Source: an uncultured Phycisphaerales bacterium (GTDB taxonomy: Bacteria > Planctomycetota > Phycisphaerae > Sedimentisphaerales > Anaerobacaceae). Taken from it: a stretch of 8,628 bases of DNA. The DNA lies in assembly GCA_937868145.1 (NCBI GenBank), contig CALMMH010000755.1, positions 1 through 8,628 on the forward strand, given 5' to 3'. The notes below the pieces were generated by a model. The model made no database searches and was not told where the DNA came from. It was given only the letters and a program-made list of their open reading frames with translations. The first letter of the stretch is position 1. Each line of letters begins with the position of its first letter. A program made the position numbers and the translations under genes. Positions 1-6,431 of this stretch are shown piece by piece.

Positions 1-740
1 AAGGCGAAGATGTTGCCCAACAGGCTCCATTTCAACGCGCCCAGGACGTCGAGCTGAAACGCCACGGGGCGGACGTCAAAATCCAGCGACACGATGCTCG
101 TCGGCCTTGGGACAAGCCCCGTCGCCACGGCACACAGAGTTGAGAAGAGCATGCCGATCAGCAGGGCCCCCTTGACCCTCTTCATCGAGAGAAACGCCAT
201 GAGCAGCAGCCCGGCCAGGCCGATCGCGACCGTCCCGGTCAGAGGCCCCGCGGAAACCAGCGTGGCCTCGTTGTTCACGATCAGGCCCAGGTCCTGCATG
301 CCGATGAAGGTGATGAACAGCCCGATGCCGACGGAGATCGCCGAGATCAGGCTCGCCGGAATGGCTTCCACCAGCCGCTTGCGCAACCCCAGCAGCGTGA
401 GCACCCAGGCGAGCAGGCCCGAGAGGAACACCACGCCAAGCCCCACTTGCCACGTGATCTTGCCGCCCAGGACCAGCGTATAGGCCAGGAACGCGTTGAG
501 TCCCATTCCCGGCGCCATCGCGATCGGCGCGTTTGCGAGCAGGCCCGTGAGGATCGACATCACGCCGCTGACCAGACAGGTGACGATGATGAGCGCCTGC
601 TTGTCCATGCCGGCGTCGCCCAGGATGTTCGGGTTCACGAAGATGATGTAGGCCATGGTCAGGAACGTGGTGACCCCGGCCACGGTCTCAATTCGCAGAT
701 TCGTCTGATGCTTCCGGAGATCGAAGCGGTCTCTCAGCAT
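1..740 (-). CDS. NCS2-family purine permease (AzgA/PbuG type), 3' end cut by window edge
   Basis: Inner-membrane transporter expected to import purine bases (adenine, guanine or hypoxanthine) with protons. About 246 N-terminal residues are visible and the frame is open to the window edge; family members run about 430-480 residues, so roughly half is missing. Residues 18-37 carry the family start (ETVAGVTTFLTMAYI then VNP), and residues 69-84 carry ANAPIAMAPGMGLNAF, the substrate-site signature of the AzgA group. At least five further hydrophobic segments follow (about 46-68, 94-114, 124-143, 161-180, 184-204). The ATG at 740 gives the normal family N-terminus. It lies 9 bases after the nucleosidase stop, and its GAGGG ribosome-binding site overlaps that stop codon, so the two genes are almost certainly cotranscribed and coupled. 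Family is confident; which base is transported cannot be told. Confidence 0.93.
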   Translation of the reverse strand, partial: MLRDRFDLRKHQTNLRIETVAGVTTFLTMAYIIFVNPNILGDAGMDKQALIIVTCLVSGVMSILTGLLANAPIAMAPGMGLNAFLAYTLVLGGKITWQVGLGVVFLSGLLAWVLTLLGLRKRLVEAIPASLISAISVGIGLFITFIGMQDLGLIVNNEATLVSAGPLTGTVAIGLAGLLLMAFLSMKRVKGALLIGMLFSTLCAVATGLVPRPTSIVSLDFDVRPVAFQLDVLGALKWSLLGNIFA

Positions 741-749
741 TCCGTGCCC

Positions 750-1592
750 TCATGTTCCCATGCTTCTCAGGATCGCGACGACTAGCCGCACCGCATTCTC
801 CGCCGCGAGCGAATAGAACTTCTGCTTGTCCACCACGGCGCTCTCATCGGCCTTGTCGGCGATGCTGCGAAGAACCAGGTGCGGAACGCCCCGCTGGTGG
901 CAGATCTGCGCCACGGCCGCGGCTTCCATGTCCACCGCGCCGGCTTGGAGTGTCTCGGCCAGTTCCTGGCACTTGGTCTTGGACGCGACAAATGTATCTC
1001 CCGTGACGACGGTCCCGACAACCACGTGCGGCGGTCGTTGGCCGTTGCGATGGGCGATCGGATCAAAACTCGTCCCGCCGGCCGCTCGCTCCGCGACCGC
1101 CAGCAAGTTCGGATCCGCAGGGAAGAAGGTGGGATTGTTCTCCTCCGTCAGACGGTTCCTCACACCGCCGGCCTCGAACCCCTCGGGCCCGATGTACCCC
1201 ATATCGTGATGGGCGGTCTGTTTTGCGATCACGATGTCGCCCGGCTCCAGGTTCGGATCGACGCCGCCGGCGATTCCCGTGTGAATGACCTGCGTCGGCT
1301 GGAAGTGCTCGATCAGGAGGGTCGCAACCATGGCCGCGTTGACCTTGCCGACGCCTGTCCAGGCGACGACAACAGGTCGGCCCGCGATCCGGCCGGAGGT
1401 GAATTTGACGCCTTCAATCTCTTGCGATGCAGCCTGCGTCAACCCCTCCTCGAGCCCTGCCACATCCGAACTGGAGACGCCCAGCACAGCCGCCGGACGT
1501 ACCGAAGAGCCCCGTGTGTTCAAAGGGGTACAGGAAGCGATCAGTGTGAGGGATATGAGGCAGACGATTGTTGTACGAAGCCGCCGAGCCAT
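750..1592 (-). CDS. Predicted lipoprotein nucleosidase of the MTA/SAH nucleosidase (purine nucleoside phosphorylase/hydrolase) family
   Basis: Predicted 280-residue enzyme that hydrolyses the N-glycosidic bond of purine nucleosides such as methylthioadenosine or S-adenosylhomocysteine, releasing the base. Residues 1-21 form a lipoprotein signal: MARRLR, a hydrophobic core, then LIAS-C with acylated Cys21. Thr at +2 gives no inner-membrane retention signal, so an extracytoplasmic, lipid-anchored enzyme is inferred. The catalytic domain covers about 33-278: GVGKVNAA (80-87), TGIAGG (105-110), TGDTF, VDMEAAA with Glu223, and ADKAD with Asp246. Compared with remembered E. coli MTAN, Glu223 and Asp246 match Glu174 and Asp197 with the same 23-residue spacing. 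The Glu12 position is Asp43, aligned without gaps 39 residues before the GxGK glycine. The ATG at 1592 is chosen because AGGAGA sits just upstream; an in-frame ATG at 1673 would run through the tRNA. The following purine permease supports a scavenging role. Substrate is unproven; cytoplasmic MTANs normally lack a signal peptide. Confidence 0.88.
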   Translation of the reverse strand: MARRLRTTIVCLISLTLIASCTPLNTRGSSVRPAAVLGVSSSDVAGLEEGLTQAASQEIEGVKFTSGRIAGRPVVVAWTGVGKVNAAMVATLLIEHFQPTQVIHTGIAGGVDPNLEPGDIVIAKQTAHHDMGYIGPEGFEAGGVRNRLTEENNPTFFPADPNLLAVAERAAGGTSFDPIAHRNGQRPPHVVVGTVVTGDTFVASKTKCQELAETLQAGAVDMEAAAVAQICHQRGVPHLVLRSIADKADESAVVDKQKFYSLAAENAVRLVVAILRSMGT

Positions 1593-1596
1593 GACT

Positions 1597-1602
1597 TCTC
1601 CT
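1597..1602 (-). promoter_or_regulatory. Ribosome-binding site of the nucleosidase gene
   Basis: AGGAGA on the minus strand is followed by AGTC and the ATG at 1592. This near-consensus Shine-Dalgarno site decides the start: the upstream in-frame ATG at 1673 lies inside the tRNA gene and has no such site, and only the 1592 start places a lipoprotein signal at the N-terminus. Confidence 0.85.
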
Positions 1603-1632
1603 GCTCCAACCTGCAATCCGTTGACATACGAA

Positions 1633-1716
1633 TGCGAGCGAGAGGAGTCGAACCTCCACGTCCTTACGGACACCAGGACCTAAACCTGGCGCGTATGCCA
1701 GTTCCGCCACGCTCGC
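1633..1716 (-). tRNA. tRNA-Leu, anticodon UAG
   Basis: An 84-nt class II tRNA on the minus strand. The acceptor stem is GCGAGCG paired with CGCTCGC, discriminator base A at 1633. The D-arm has stem GCG/CGC. The anticodon arm is CCAGG, loop TTTAGGT, CCTGG, giving anticodon TAG (reads CUA and probably other CUN leucine codons). A long variable arm (GTCC-GTAA-GGAC) is typical of leucine tRNAs. The T-arm is GGAGG, TTCGACT, CCTCT with one G-T pair. CCA is not encoded (ATT follows the acceptor), so it must be added after transcription. A good promoter lies about 56 bases upstream, and the nucleosidase gene starts 40 bases downstream with no hairpin terminator between. Confidence 0.96.
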
Positions 1717-1771
1717 AACGAGTTGCTCTCCCCATCCTGCCGCGAGGAAAGCTGCCTTCGAAACTCGGGTC

Positions 1772-1800
1772 ATTATGCCCCGTCTATCGGGCTGTGGCAA
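1772..1800 (-). promoter_or_regulatory. Sigma70-type promoter for tRNA-Leu (and probably the nucleosidase-permease genes)
   Basis: On the minus strand, -35 TTGCCA (1800-1795) and -10 CATAAT (1777-1772) are separated by exactly 17 bp, each matching consensus at five of six positions. The predicted start is near 1765, leaving a leader of about 48 nt before the tRNA 5' end at 1716, to be removed by processing. No other promoter is evident between the tRNA and the nucleosidase gene. Confidence 0.72.
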
Positions 1801-1822
1801 CCCAAATTCCCCCGGGCTGTGG
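1788..1822. repeat. 10-bp direct repeat at the tRNA-Leu promoter
   Basis: CGGGCTGTGG occurs at 1788-1797 and again at 1813-1822 on the plus strand, 25 bp apart. The first copy overlaps the inner part of the -35 box (1795-1797) and the adjoining spacer; the second lies just upstream of the promoter. It could be a pair of protein-binding half sites or a chance or duplication product. Confidence 0.4.
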
Positions 1823-1868
1823 ACGAGGTGTCTGTGCAGGTTTCCGGGCAACGAAGACGCGGAGGCTC

Positions 1869-1970
1869 GGGTGGCATCCTCAAGTCCGCAGGACTTGGGG
1901 ATGGTCTTGATCGCCATTCGAATGTGCAGGCAGCTTCGCCATCCCCAAGCTGCGCTGGAGGCTGCCACCC
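1869..1970. repeat. REPIN-like element: two facing GTGG-hairpin (REP-type) units
   Basis: The left unit on the plus strand (1869-1904) and the right unit on the minus strand (1970-1939) share the layout GGGTGGCA-x-CCTC-x-AG-(C/TCC)-GCA-(G/GGA)-CTTGGGGATGG. The left unit folds into a 13-bp stem (1875-1887 with 1891-1903, one G-T pair) with a GCA loop, directly preceded by GTGG. The right unit is two bases shorter on each side of the loop, so length is lost symmetrically. The centre of the whole element (1919.5) is also the centre of the perfect palindrome CATTCGAATG at 1915-1924. REP sequences mobilised by RAYT transposases typically have a GTAG/GTGG tetranucleotide at a hairpin foot, and inverted pairs of about 100 bp are called REPINs. 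The element sits 34 bases after the xseB stop, a usual location for REPs. No RAYT gene is visible, and multicopy status cannot be judged here. Confidence 0.7.
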
Positions 1971-2004
1971 ATCCGCCACGATCTTTTCACAGACACTGGA
2001 CGAG

Positions 2005-2271
2005 TCAACCCCGCAGCAGCGGCTCGGCGTCGTCATCCTGCTCCGACTCGGACGGTTCTTCCTTCGAGATCTTCTCGATGCGTTTCTCCGCCTTCTGGAG
2101 GATGCCGCGGCAGTGCTTGATCAGGGCCATTCCCTTTTCATACTGTTCGAGGCTGTCCTGCAGCGGGATCTCCCCCTGCTCGATCTTGCCCACAATCTCC
2201 TTGAGCTGCCCGATCGCCTGCTCGAAGGTGAGCTTAGTCAACTCGTCCCTGGTCTTTCGTTCCGTCATCAT
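2005..2271 (-). CDS. xseB: Exodeoxyribonuclease VII small subunit
   Basis: Small subunit of exonuclease VII, which with several XseB copies per XseA degrades single-stranded DNA from both ends into oligonucleotides during repair and recombination in the cytoplasm. The product is 88 residues, normal for the family (about 75-90). The core is typical: LTFEQAIGQLKEIVGKIEQG, then IPLQDSLEQYEKGMALIKHC and a helix ending QKAEKRIEKI. The tail is acidic (SESEQDDDAE). The start is ambiguous: AGGAA is followed by TTG (2274), ATG (2271) and ATG (2268); 2271 is chosen, with 2268 equally plausible by spacing. The gene begins 38 bases inside the end of xseA, indicating translational coupling. Confidence 0.95.
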   Translation of the reverse strand: MMTERKTRDELTKLTFEQAIGQLKEIVGKIEQGEIPLQDSLEQYEKGMALIKHCRGILQKAEKRIEKISKEEPSESEQDDDAEPLLRG

Positions 2272-3631
2272 CAATTCCTGTGACTTGGCTTTCGATCCGC
2301 TTCTCCCCGGCCAGTTCGGTGACGAGCAGGTCAGCGACTTGCACGTCGTCGGCCGTGCGGACCACCCGGCCGGTGTTCTTATTGAGCGTGATGCTGTAAC
2401 CCCGGTTGAGAACCGATTTGGGATTCAGTCCCGCCAGGCGGTTCTCTTGTGCGGTGATTTGCAGATTCTTGCGATTGAGGGCCTGCGTCACCGCGGCCAG
2501 GCTGCGGCCTGTCAGTTCATTCAACTCCACCATCATCCGCCCGAGCAATCGGTGCGGCTCGATCCGGGCCACCTGGTCCTGACAATCCTGGACTTGCTTC
2601 TGCGCCTGGAAAAAGAGCTTTCTCATGGCGTCGTTCAGGTCCCAGCCGAGGTCGTCCAGGTACTGCTCCCGGTTCAGGACCGCCAACAGCGGATTGCGGA
2701 AAACGGCGCTGGCCAGGACGGTTTCGAGATATCCGCAGCACAGTCCGAACCGCGAGCGAACGCTGGCGCTGAGCCGCTTTTCCTGGTGCAAAAGATCCGA
2801 CAGCACATCCTCCCTATTCGGCACAGCCACCATTCCGGCCTTGGTCGGCGTCGAGGCGCGGGCGTCGGCCACCAGATCGGCGACCGTCGTGTCGACCTCG
2901 TGCCCGACGGCGCTGATGATCGGAATCCGCGACGCGAAGATGGCCCGGGCCAGGACCTCTTCGTTGAAGGCCCAGAGGTCTTCCAGCGATCCGCCGCCCC
3001 GACCGACGATCAGGACGTCGAGCTTGAGCCGGTCGTTGCGACGGTTCACGTCGCCGATGGCGGCGGCGATCGCCTCGGCCGCTCCCGGCCCCTGAACGGG
3101 CACCGGATACAGAACCAGCCTCGTGCAGGGCCAACGGTTGTAGATGCTGTCGGCGATGTCGTGCAGAGCCGCGCCGGACTCGCTCGTGAGGATTCCGATC
3201 CGCTGCGGGTATTTGGGAAGCGGTTTCTTGTGCGACTCGGCGAACAATCCTTCGGCCTCGAGCTTGCGGACCATCTGCTCGAAGGCCAGTTGCAGGGCGC
3301 CCATGCCCGCCGGGATCATCTCGTCGACGATCAGCTTGTAACGGCCCTGCGGCACGTAGAGATCGATCGAGCCGGTCACCAGCACGGCCAGCCCGTTGCC
3401 CGGCTTGAACTTCACCTTGGAGAAATTCCCCCGCCACATCGCGCAGGGCAGGATCGATTCCTCATCCTTGAGGCTGAAGTAGCAATGGCCGCTCTGATGC
3501 TGTTTCCAGTCGGTGATCTCGCCCTTGATCGTCAGCCAGGACGGCAAATGGGTCTGGAGCACGTCCTTGACCAGCGAGTTCACCTGGGTGACGGTGTATA
3601 CCTTCGTTCGTGTCTGTGTTTGCGTTTCCAT
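2234..3631 (-). CDS. xseA: Exodeoxyribonuclease VII large (catalytic) subunit
   Basis: Catalytic subunit of exonuclease VII. At 465 residues it has normal family length. The N-terminal OB-fold for single-stranded DNA binding covers about 12-110 (YTVTQVNSLVKDVL, WLTIKGEITDW, then GHCYFSLKD). The catalytic domain starts near LPKYPQRIGILTSESGAAL and contains GRGGGSLEDLW at 210-220 followed by FNEE, then ISAVGHEVDTT with His244, then VADARASTPTKAG, all hallmark XseA motifs. A long helical region follows, and the C-terminus has GYSITL and a short beta-like end. The ATG at 3631 gives the expected N-terminus; only a weak AAGG lies 3 bases upstream. Transcription probably starts at the promoter at 3741-3769, and xseB overlaps the 3' end. 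No key motif is missing. Confidence 0.97.
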   Translation of the reverse strand: METQTQTRTKVYTVTQVNSLVKDVLQTHLPSWLTIKGEITDWKQHQSGHCYFSLKDEESILPCAMWRGNFSKVKFKPGNGLAVLVTGSIDLYVPQGRYKLIVDEMIPAGMGALQLAFEQMVRKLEAEGLFAESHKKPLPKYPQRIGILTSESGAALHDIADSIYNRWPCTRLVLYPVPVQGPGAAEAIAAAIGDVNRRNDRLKLDVLIVGRGGGSLEDLWAFNEEVLARAIFASRIPIISAVGHEVDTTVADLVADARASTPTKAGMVAVPNREDVLSDLLHQEKRLSASVRSRFGLCCGYLETVLASAVFRNPLLAVLNREQYLDDLGWDLNDAMRKLFFQAQKQVQDCQDQVARIEPHRLLGRMMVELNELTGRSLAAVTQALNRKNLQITAQENRLAGLNPKSVLNRGYSITLNKNTGRVVRTADDVQVADLLVTELAGEKRIESQVTGIDDDGTKDQGRVD

Positions 3632-3722
3632 GAACCTTCGGATTTCTTACGTTGCCGGCCGGTCGAGGTTGGAGAACACCCGCGAGAACGGTTCCCGGCC
3701 CAGTCGAAGACCGCCCAACCCA

Positions 3723-3739
3723 GCCCCGTTGTCCGGGGC
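3723..3739 (-). other. GC-clamped hairpin at the predicted 5' end of the xseA-xseB transcript
   Basis: GCCCCG-GACAA-CGGGGC on the minus strand forms a 6-bp all-GC stem with a 5-nt loop, at or a few bases before the predicted transcription start near 3734. It could stabilise the mRNA 5' end, if the start falls upstream of the stem. No U-tract follows, so it is not an intrinsic terminator. The rest of the leader (to 3632) shows GGTTGG and CCAACC about 40 nt apart as a possible outer stem, but no recognisable riboswitch. Confidence 0.45.
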
Positions 3740-3740
3740 C

Positions 3741-3769
3741 ATTATACGGCGGACTCCCTCTGTTCTCAA
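3741..3769 (-). promoter_or_regulatory. Sigma70-type promoter for xseA-xseB
   Basis: On the minus strand, -35 TTGAGA (3769-3764) and a perfect -10 TATAAT (3746-3741) are separated by 17 bp. The predicted start lies near 3734, giving a leader of about 100 nt before the xseA ATG. The promoter sits in the short gap after the gspK-like stop (3812), so xseAB is expressed independently of the pseudopilin operon even though no clear terminator separates them. Confidence 0.75.
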
Positions 3770-3811
3770 CAAGGAGTGAGGAATCGTCAAGGCGTGGAGC
3801 GAAATCGGCGG

Positions 3812-6421
3812 CTATCGCGGATCGGGCATGGGGTGCAGAGCGACGATGCGGGCCTTGTCATGGGTCAAATCGACCTGGCTACGGTCGAAGATTGCGATGA
3901 TTCGCTTCTGAGGACCCGTCTCGCCGATCCGGACCAGAATGTAAGCCGTGAACACATCGCTGCGCACCGACACCAGATCGCTGATCCGGGCGAAGAGCGC
4001 GTCCCGCTCCTCGAAATCGTCCCGGGCCGCATCCGGCGTCGGGTCCGGCCCCATCGGGGTGTCGTTGCGAGCGTTGTCCAATTCATCGGAACCCAGCGAA
4101 CGCATCGCGGCAACCTGCATCAGATCGCCGGTGCTCTGGTACGGCCCATGATCGCTGCGGTGCTTGACGATCTCGCCGGCCGCGTACAGGACGCGATCGG
4201 CCGGCCTCGGCCGCGTATTATCCTCCGGCCGAGCCGCGTAGGACATCCAGGGCAACTGCGCCAGGACGAACGCCGGCGCGGTGTTGACGTTGATCCGTCC
4301 CATGATGCGGGTTTCCGTGCTGTTGAGCCACGGATACCGCGACGGATCGATCACCGTCAGATAGTTGAAAAGCCTGGAGTACAGCGGATTGGCCAGATCG
4401 ATAAGGGCATCGGCCGCAAGCGTCCCTTCCGAAATGCTGTAGGCGTTCTTGCGGAAGACCATGCCCAACTCACCGATGCTCGTCAGCGGTCTGTTGGCCG
4501 GATGAGCCTGGAGGAAACCGGGCCGCTCGGCATCCACGAACTGCTGCACGCTGTTGCCCAGCGCAGGCGTTGAGATTTGCTCGCCGGTCGCCCACAGCCG
4601 CCGGATGCACTTATGCGGCGAGATGTCCCGCTGGATGCTCCGGGCCGTGTCGTCCACCGCCATCCATCCTTCGGGCACGCGGACGAGATCGACGGTCGTC
4701 AGACTGGCCCCGCCGGAGACGGTCCGTCGCAACGAGATCGTGGCGCCCTCTTCGAACCGAAACGCGCTGGGATCCACGGTCTGGGGTTCGAGAACATAGT
4801 CCGCCCGGTTGTAGGCGTACAACGGCATTGTGTCCACCGGCTCATTGGCGTCTATGAACACCAGGTGCCCCTCGGCCAGCGGCGCCTCCGCATCTTCCGC
4901 CAACACCACGTGGAACCGCCTGGAGCCGGTCCAAGTCAGCGGCAACTCGAAATCCGTCCCATCCGAAGGATTGTGGACCCGAAGGCTCCACTCGTCCGGT
5001 TTGGGATCGCGATCCTCGAAATAGGGTTTGTACAACTCGACGGCAAAGGAGGAATGAACCGTGCCGGAGTCATCTTCCACCTGGCGGCAGGCCAGTTCCG
5101 AGATGTAAATGCACGGCTGCTCAAAACCGTAATACGGAGAGGACAGGCCTCCGATCACCGTCACCTCGTCGTCGTCGTCGATGTAATCCCGGAGGTTTGC
5201 GGTGATCTGGGCCGCCGTCTGGGCGATCTCCGCGGGATCCGCATTCGGATCGGTCTCCTTCAGGGCCGCCACAACCGCCGTCCGCAGGGTTTCTTCGTCC
5301 GTCGTGTTGACGTTCACCATCTTGCTCCGCTGGGTTCCATCCTCCAGCGACAACGGCTCGGGCGTAATAATCCGATCCATGTTGTACGTCGTGGCGACGT
5401 GCCGGTACGCGTACGAGGTTTTGGTCCCGTCGGCCGCCCGCGGGAACCAGGTCTTGACTTCGCTGTTGGCGTCCACCGGCCTCGACAGAATGCTGGGCGG
5501 CGTGAACCGCCCGCAGGCTTCCACGCGCGTGTCGGTCTTGTCCTGGTCGAGCAAGTACCGGTATCGGAGTTCCAACTCGTCGGAGATGTCGAACGGGGTA
5601 TAGGGAGACGGGTGATTGGCGTCCGGATTCTTCACATCCAGGTAGTGCCAGATCACTTCCTCTTCGTAGCGGGGCAAATTCGTCGTCGCGACGGAATCCG
5701 CTCCTCGATTGGCCCGAGTCTCCAGCAGTTTCATCTCGTCCGACACATTGGGTTCGGAACCCACCAAGCCGGTCAACCCCAGGATATTGATCTGGAGCGG
5801 GCTGCCGGCAGGGATCACGGACTCGTTCGGGTCCAGGCGGAAGCCCGTATTCACGTTGAGCATGCCGCCGTTGTCGATGATGCGGACCGCCGCGTAGAAC
5901 GGCTTGCCCTTGCTGGTCATGATGCCGGGAACGCGGAACCACTGGGCGTCCCCGACTCCATCGCCGTCGGCGTCGGCGGTCGTCACGCGGGGATTCGCCT
6001 TGAGGTTCGGATCGATCGCGTCACGCTCGCCCACGGCTCGGATGGCGACGTCGTTGCTGCGAATCATCGACGAGCCCACGAGATTGCTGATCTGGCTCCA
6101 GTAGTAGTTCCCGTTGGACTCGTACGGTTCGAGATCGGCCAGCCAGGAATTGTTGGCGTCCGGAAACTCGTAGTACTCCTGGTCGGACGTGACGATCGGG
6201 ACGTCCATGACCAACTCCCGATCGATTCGCATCAGAAGCGTGTCGATGGCGCAGCCAAGCTCCCGGCTCTCCGTCGCAGCCGTCGTGGACATCTTGTCGA
6301 TCCGCGCAGCCATAACGAAGAGCACACCCACGATGGCCAGCAGGCTCGTGAGAACCACAGTCAGGATCAGGGCCGAGCCCCGGGGCCGAATCACCGCGAT
6401 ATGTCTGATCGGTTCCTTCAT
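3812..6421 (-). CDS. GspK-like minor pseudopilin, unusually large
   Basis: An 869-residue protein resembling the type II secretion minor pseudopilin GspK, which caps the pseudopilus with GspI and GspJ. The N-terminus has a basic leader, then RPRG followed by SALILTVVLTSLLAIVGVLF (15-34). This is a prepilin-type site with no Glu at +5, as is usual for GspK. The hallmarks come in order: DNGGMLNVNTGF (about 183-194), LRDYIDDDDE (410-419), YYGFEQPCIYISEL shortly after, and GRINVNTAP (708-716) followed by a helical stretch, matching the GspK SAM-like pattern (iNLN; DWiDxD with a later EL; iNiNTA). An extra NVNT motif at 370-373 and DADGDGVGD (150-158) are additional. GspK is usually about 320 residues, so inserts account for most of the length, notably about 450-700. 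GGAG lies 5 bases before the ATG; the gap after the J-like gene is 10 bases. Whether it serves a T2SS or a lineage-specific pilus is undecided. Confidence 0.85.
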   Translation of the reverse strand: MKEPIRHIAVIRPRGSALILTVVLTSLLAIVGVLFVMAARIDKMSTTAATESRELGCAIDTLLMRIDRELVMDVPIVTSDQEYYEFPDANNSWLADLEPYESNGNYYWSQISNLVGSSMIRSNDVAIRAVGERDAIDPNLKANPRVTTADADGDGVGDAQWFRVPGIMTSKGKPFYAAVRIIDNGGMLNVNTGFRLDPNESVIPAGSPLQINILGLTGLVGSEPNVSDEMKLLETRANRGADSVATTNLPRYEEEVIWHYLDVKNPDANHPSPYTPFDISDELELRYRYLLDQDKTDTRVEACGRFTPPSILSRPVDANSEVKTWFPRAADGTKTSYAYRHVATTYNMDRIITPEPLSLEDGTQRSKMVNVNTTDEETLRTAVVAALKETDPNADPAEIAQTAAQITANLRDYIDDDDEVTVIGGLSSPYYGFEQPCIYISELACRQVEDDSGTVHSSFAVELYKPYFEDRDPKPDEWSLRVHNPSDGTDFELPLTWTGSRRFHVVLAEDAEAPLAEGHLVFIDANEPVDTMPLYAYNRADYVLEPQTVDPSAFRFEEGATISLRRTVSGGASLTTVDLVRVPEGWMAVDDTARSIQRDISPHKCIRRLWATGEQISTPALGNSVQQFVDAERPGFLQAHPANRPLTSIGELGMVFRKNAYSISEGTLAADALIDLANPLYSRLFNYLTVIDPSRYPWLNSTETRIMGRINVNTAPAFVLAQLPWMSYAARPEDNTRPRPADRVLYAAGEIVKHRSDHGPYQSTGDLMQVAAMRSLGSDELDNARNDTPMGPDPTPDAARDDFEERDALFARISDLVSVRSDVFTAYILVRIGETGPQKRIIAIFDRSQVDLTHDKARIVALHPMPDPR

Positions 6422-6431
6422 GGCTGCTCCA

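Noticed and set aside
1593..1673. N-terminal extension of the nucleosidase to an ATG at 1673
   Set aside because: The extension would lie in the tRNA 3' half and would bury the lipoprotein signal internally; the ATG at 1592 has a near-consensus ribosome-binding site.
1875..1903. The 13-bp hairpin as a Rho-independent terminator of xseAB
   Set aside because: No T-run follows the stem on either strand; symmetry with the second unit makes a REP-type repeat the better reading.
879..1910. A 343-codon plus-strand frame across the nucleosidase, the tRNA and the leader region
   Set aside because: It would translate the complement of a tRNA gene and a clear enzyme gene; no supporting motif.
1414..1968. 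A 184-codon minus-strand frame covering the REPIN-like element, the promoter and the tRNA
   Set aside because: It runs through a structured tRNA and a repeat element and overlaps the nucleosidase in another frame; no recognisable protein signature.
3747..3811. A terminator between the gspK-like gene and the xseA promoter
   Set aside because: Only weak, short inverted repeats are present and no U-tract, so no terminator can be supported.
1775..4573. A 932-codon open frame on the plus strand opposite xseB, xseA and the end of the gspK-like gene
   Set aside because: It is antisense to two well-conserved genes whose motifs are intact, its product has no recognisable domain, and it crosses promoters and gene boundaries. 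It is a by-product of GC-rich codon use on the other strand.
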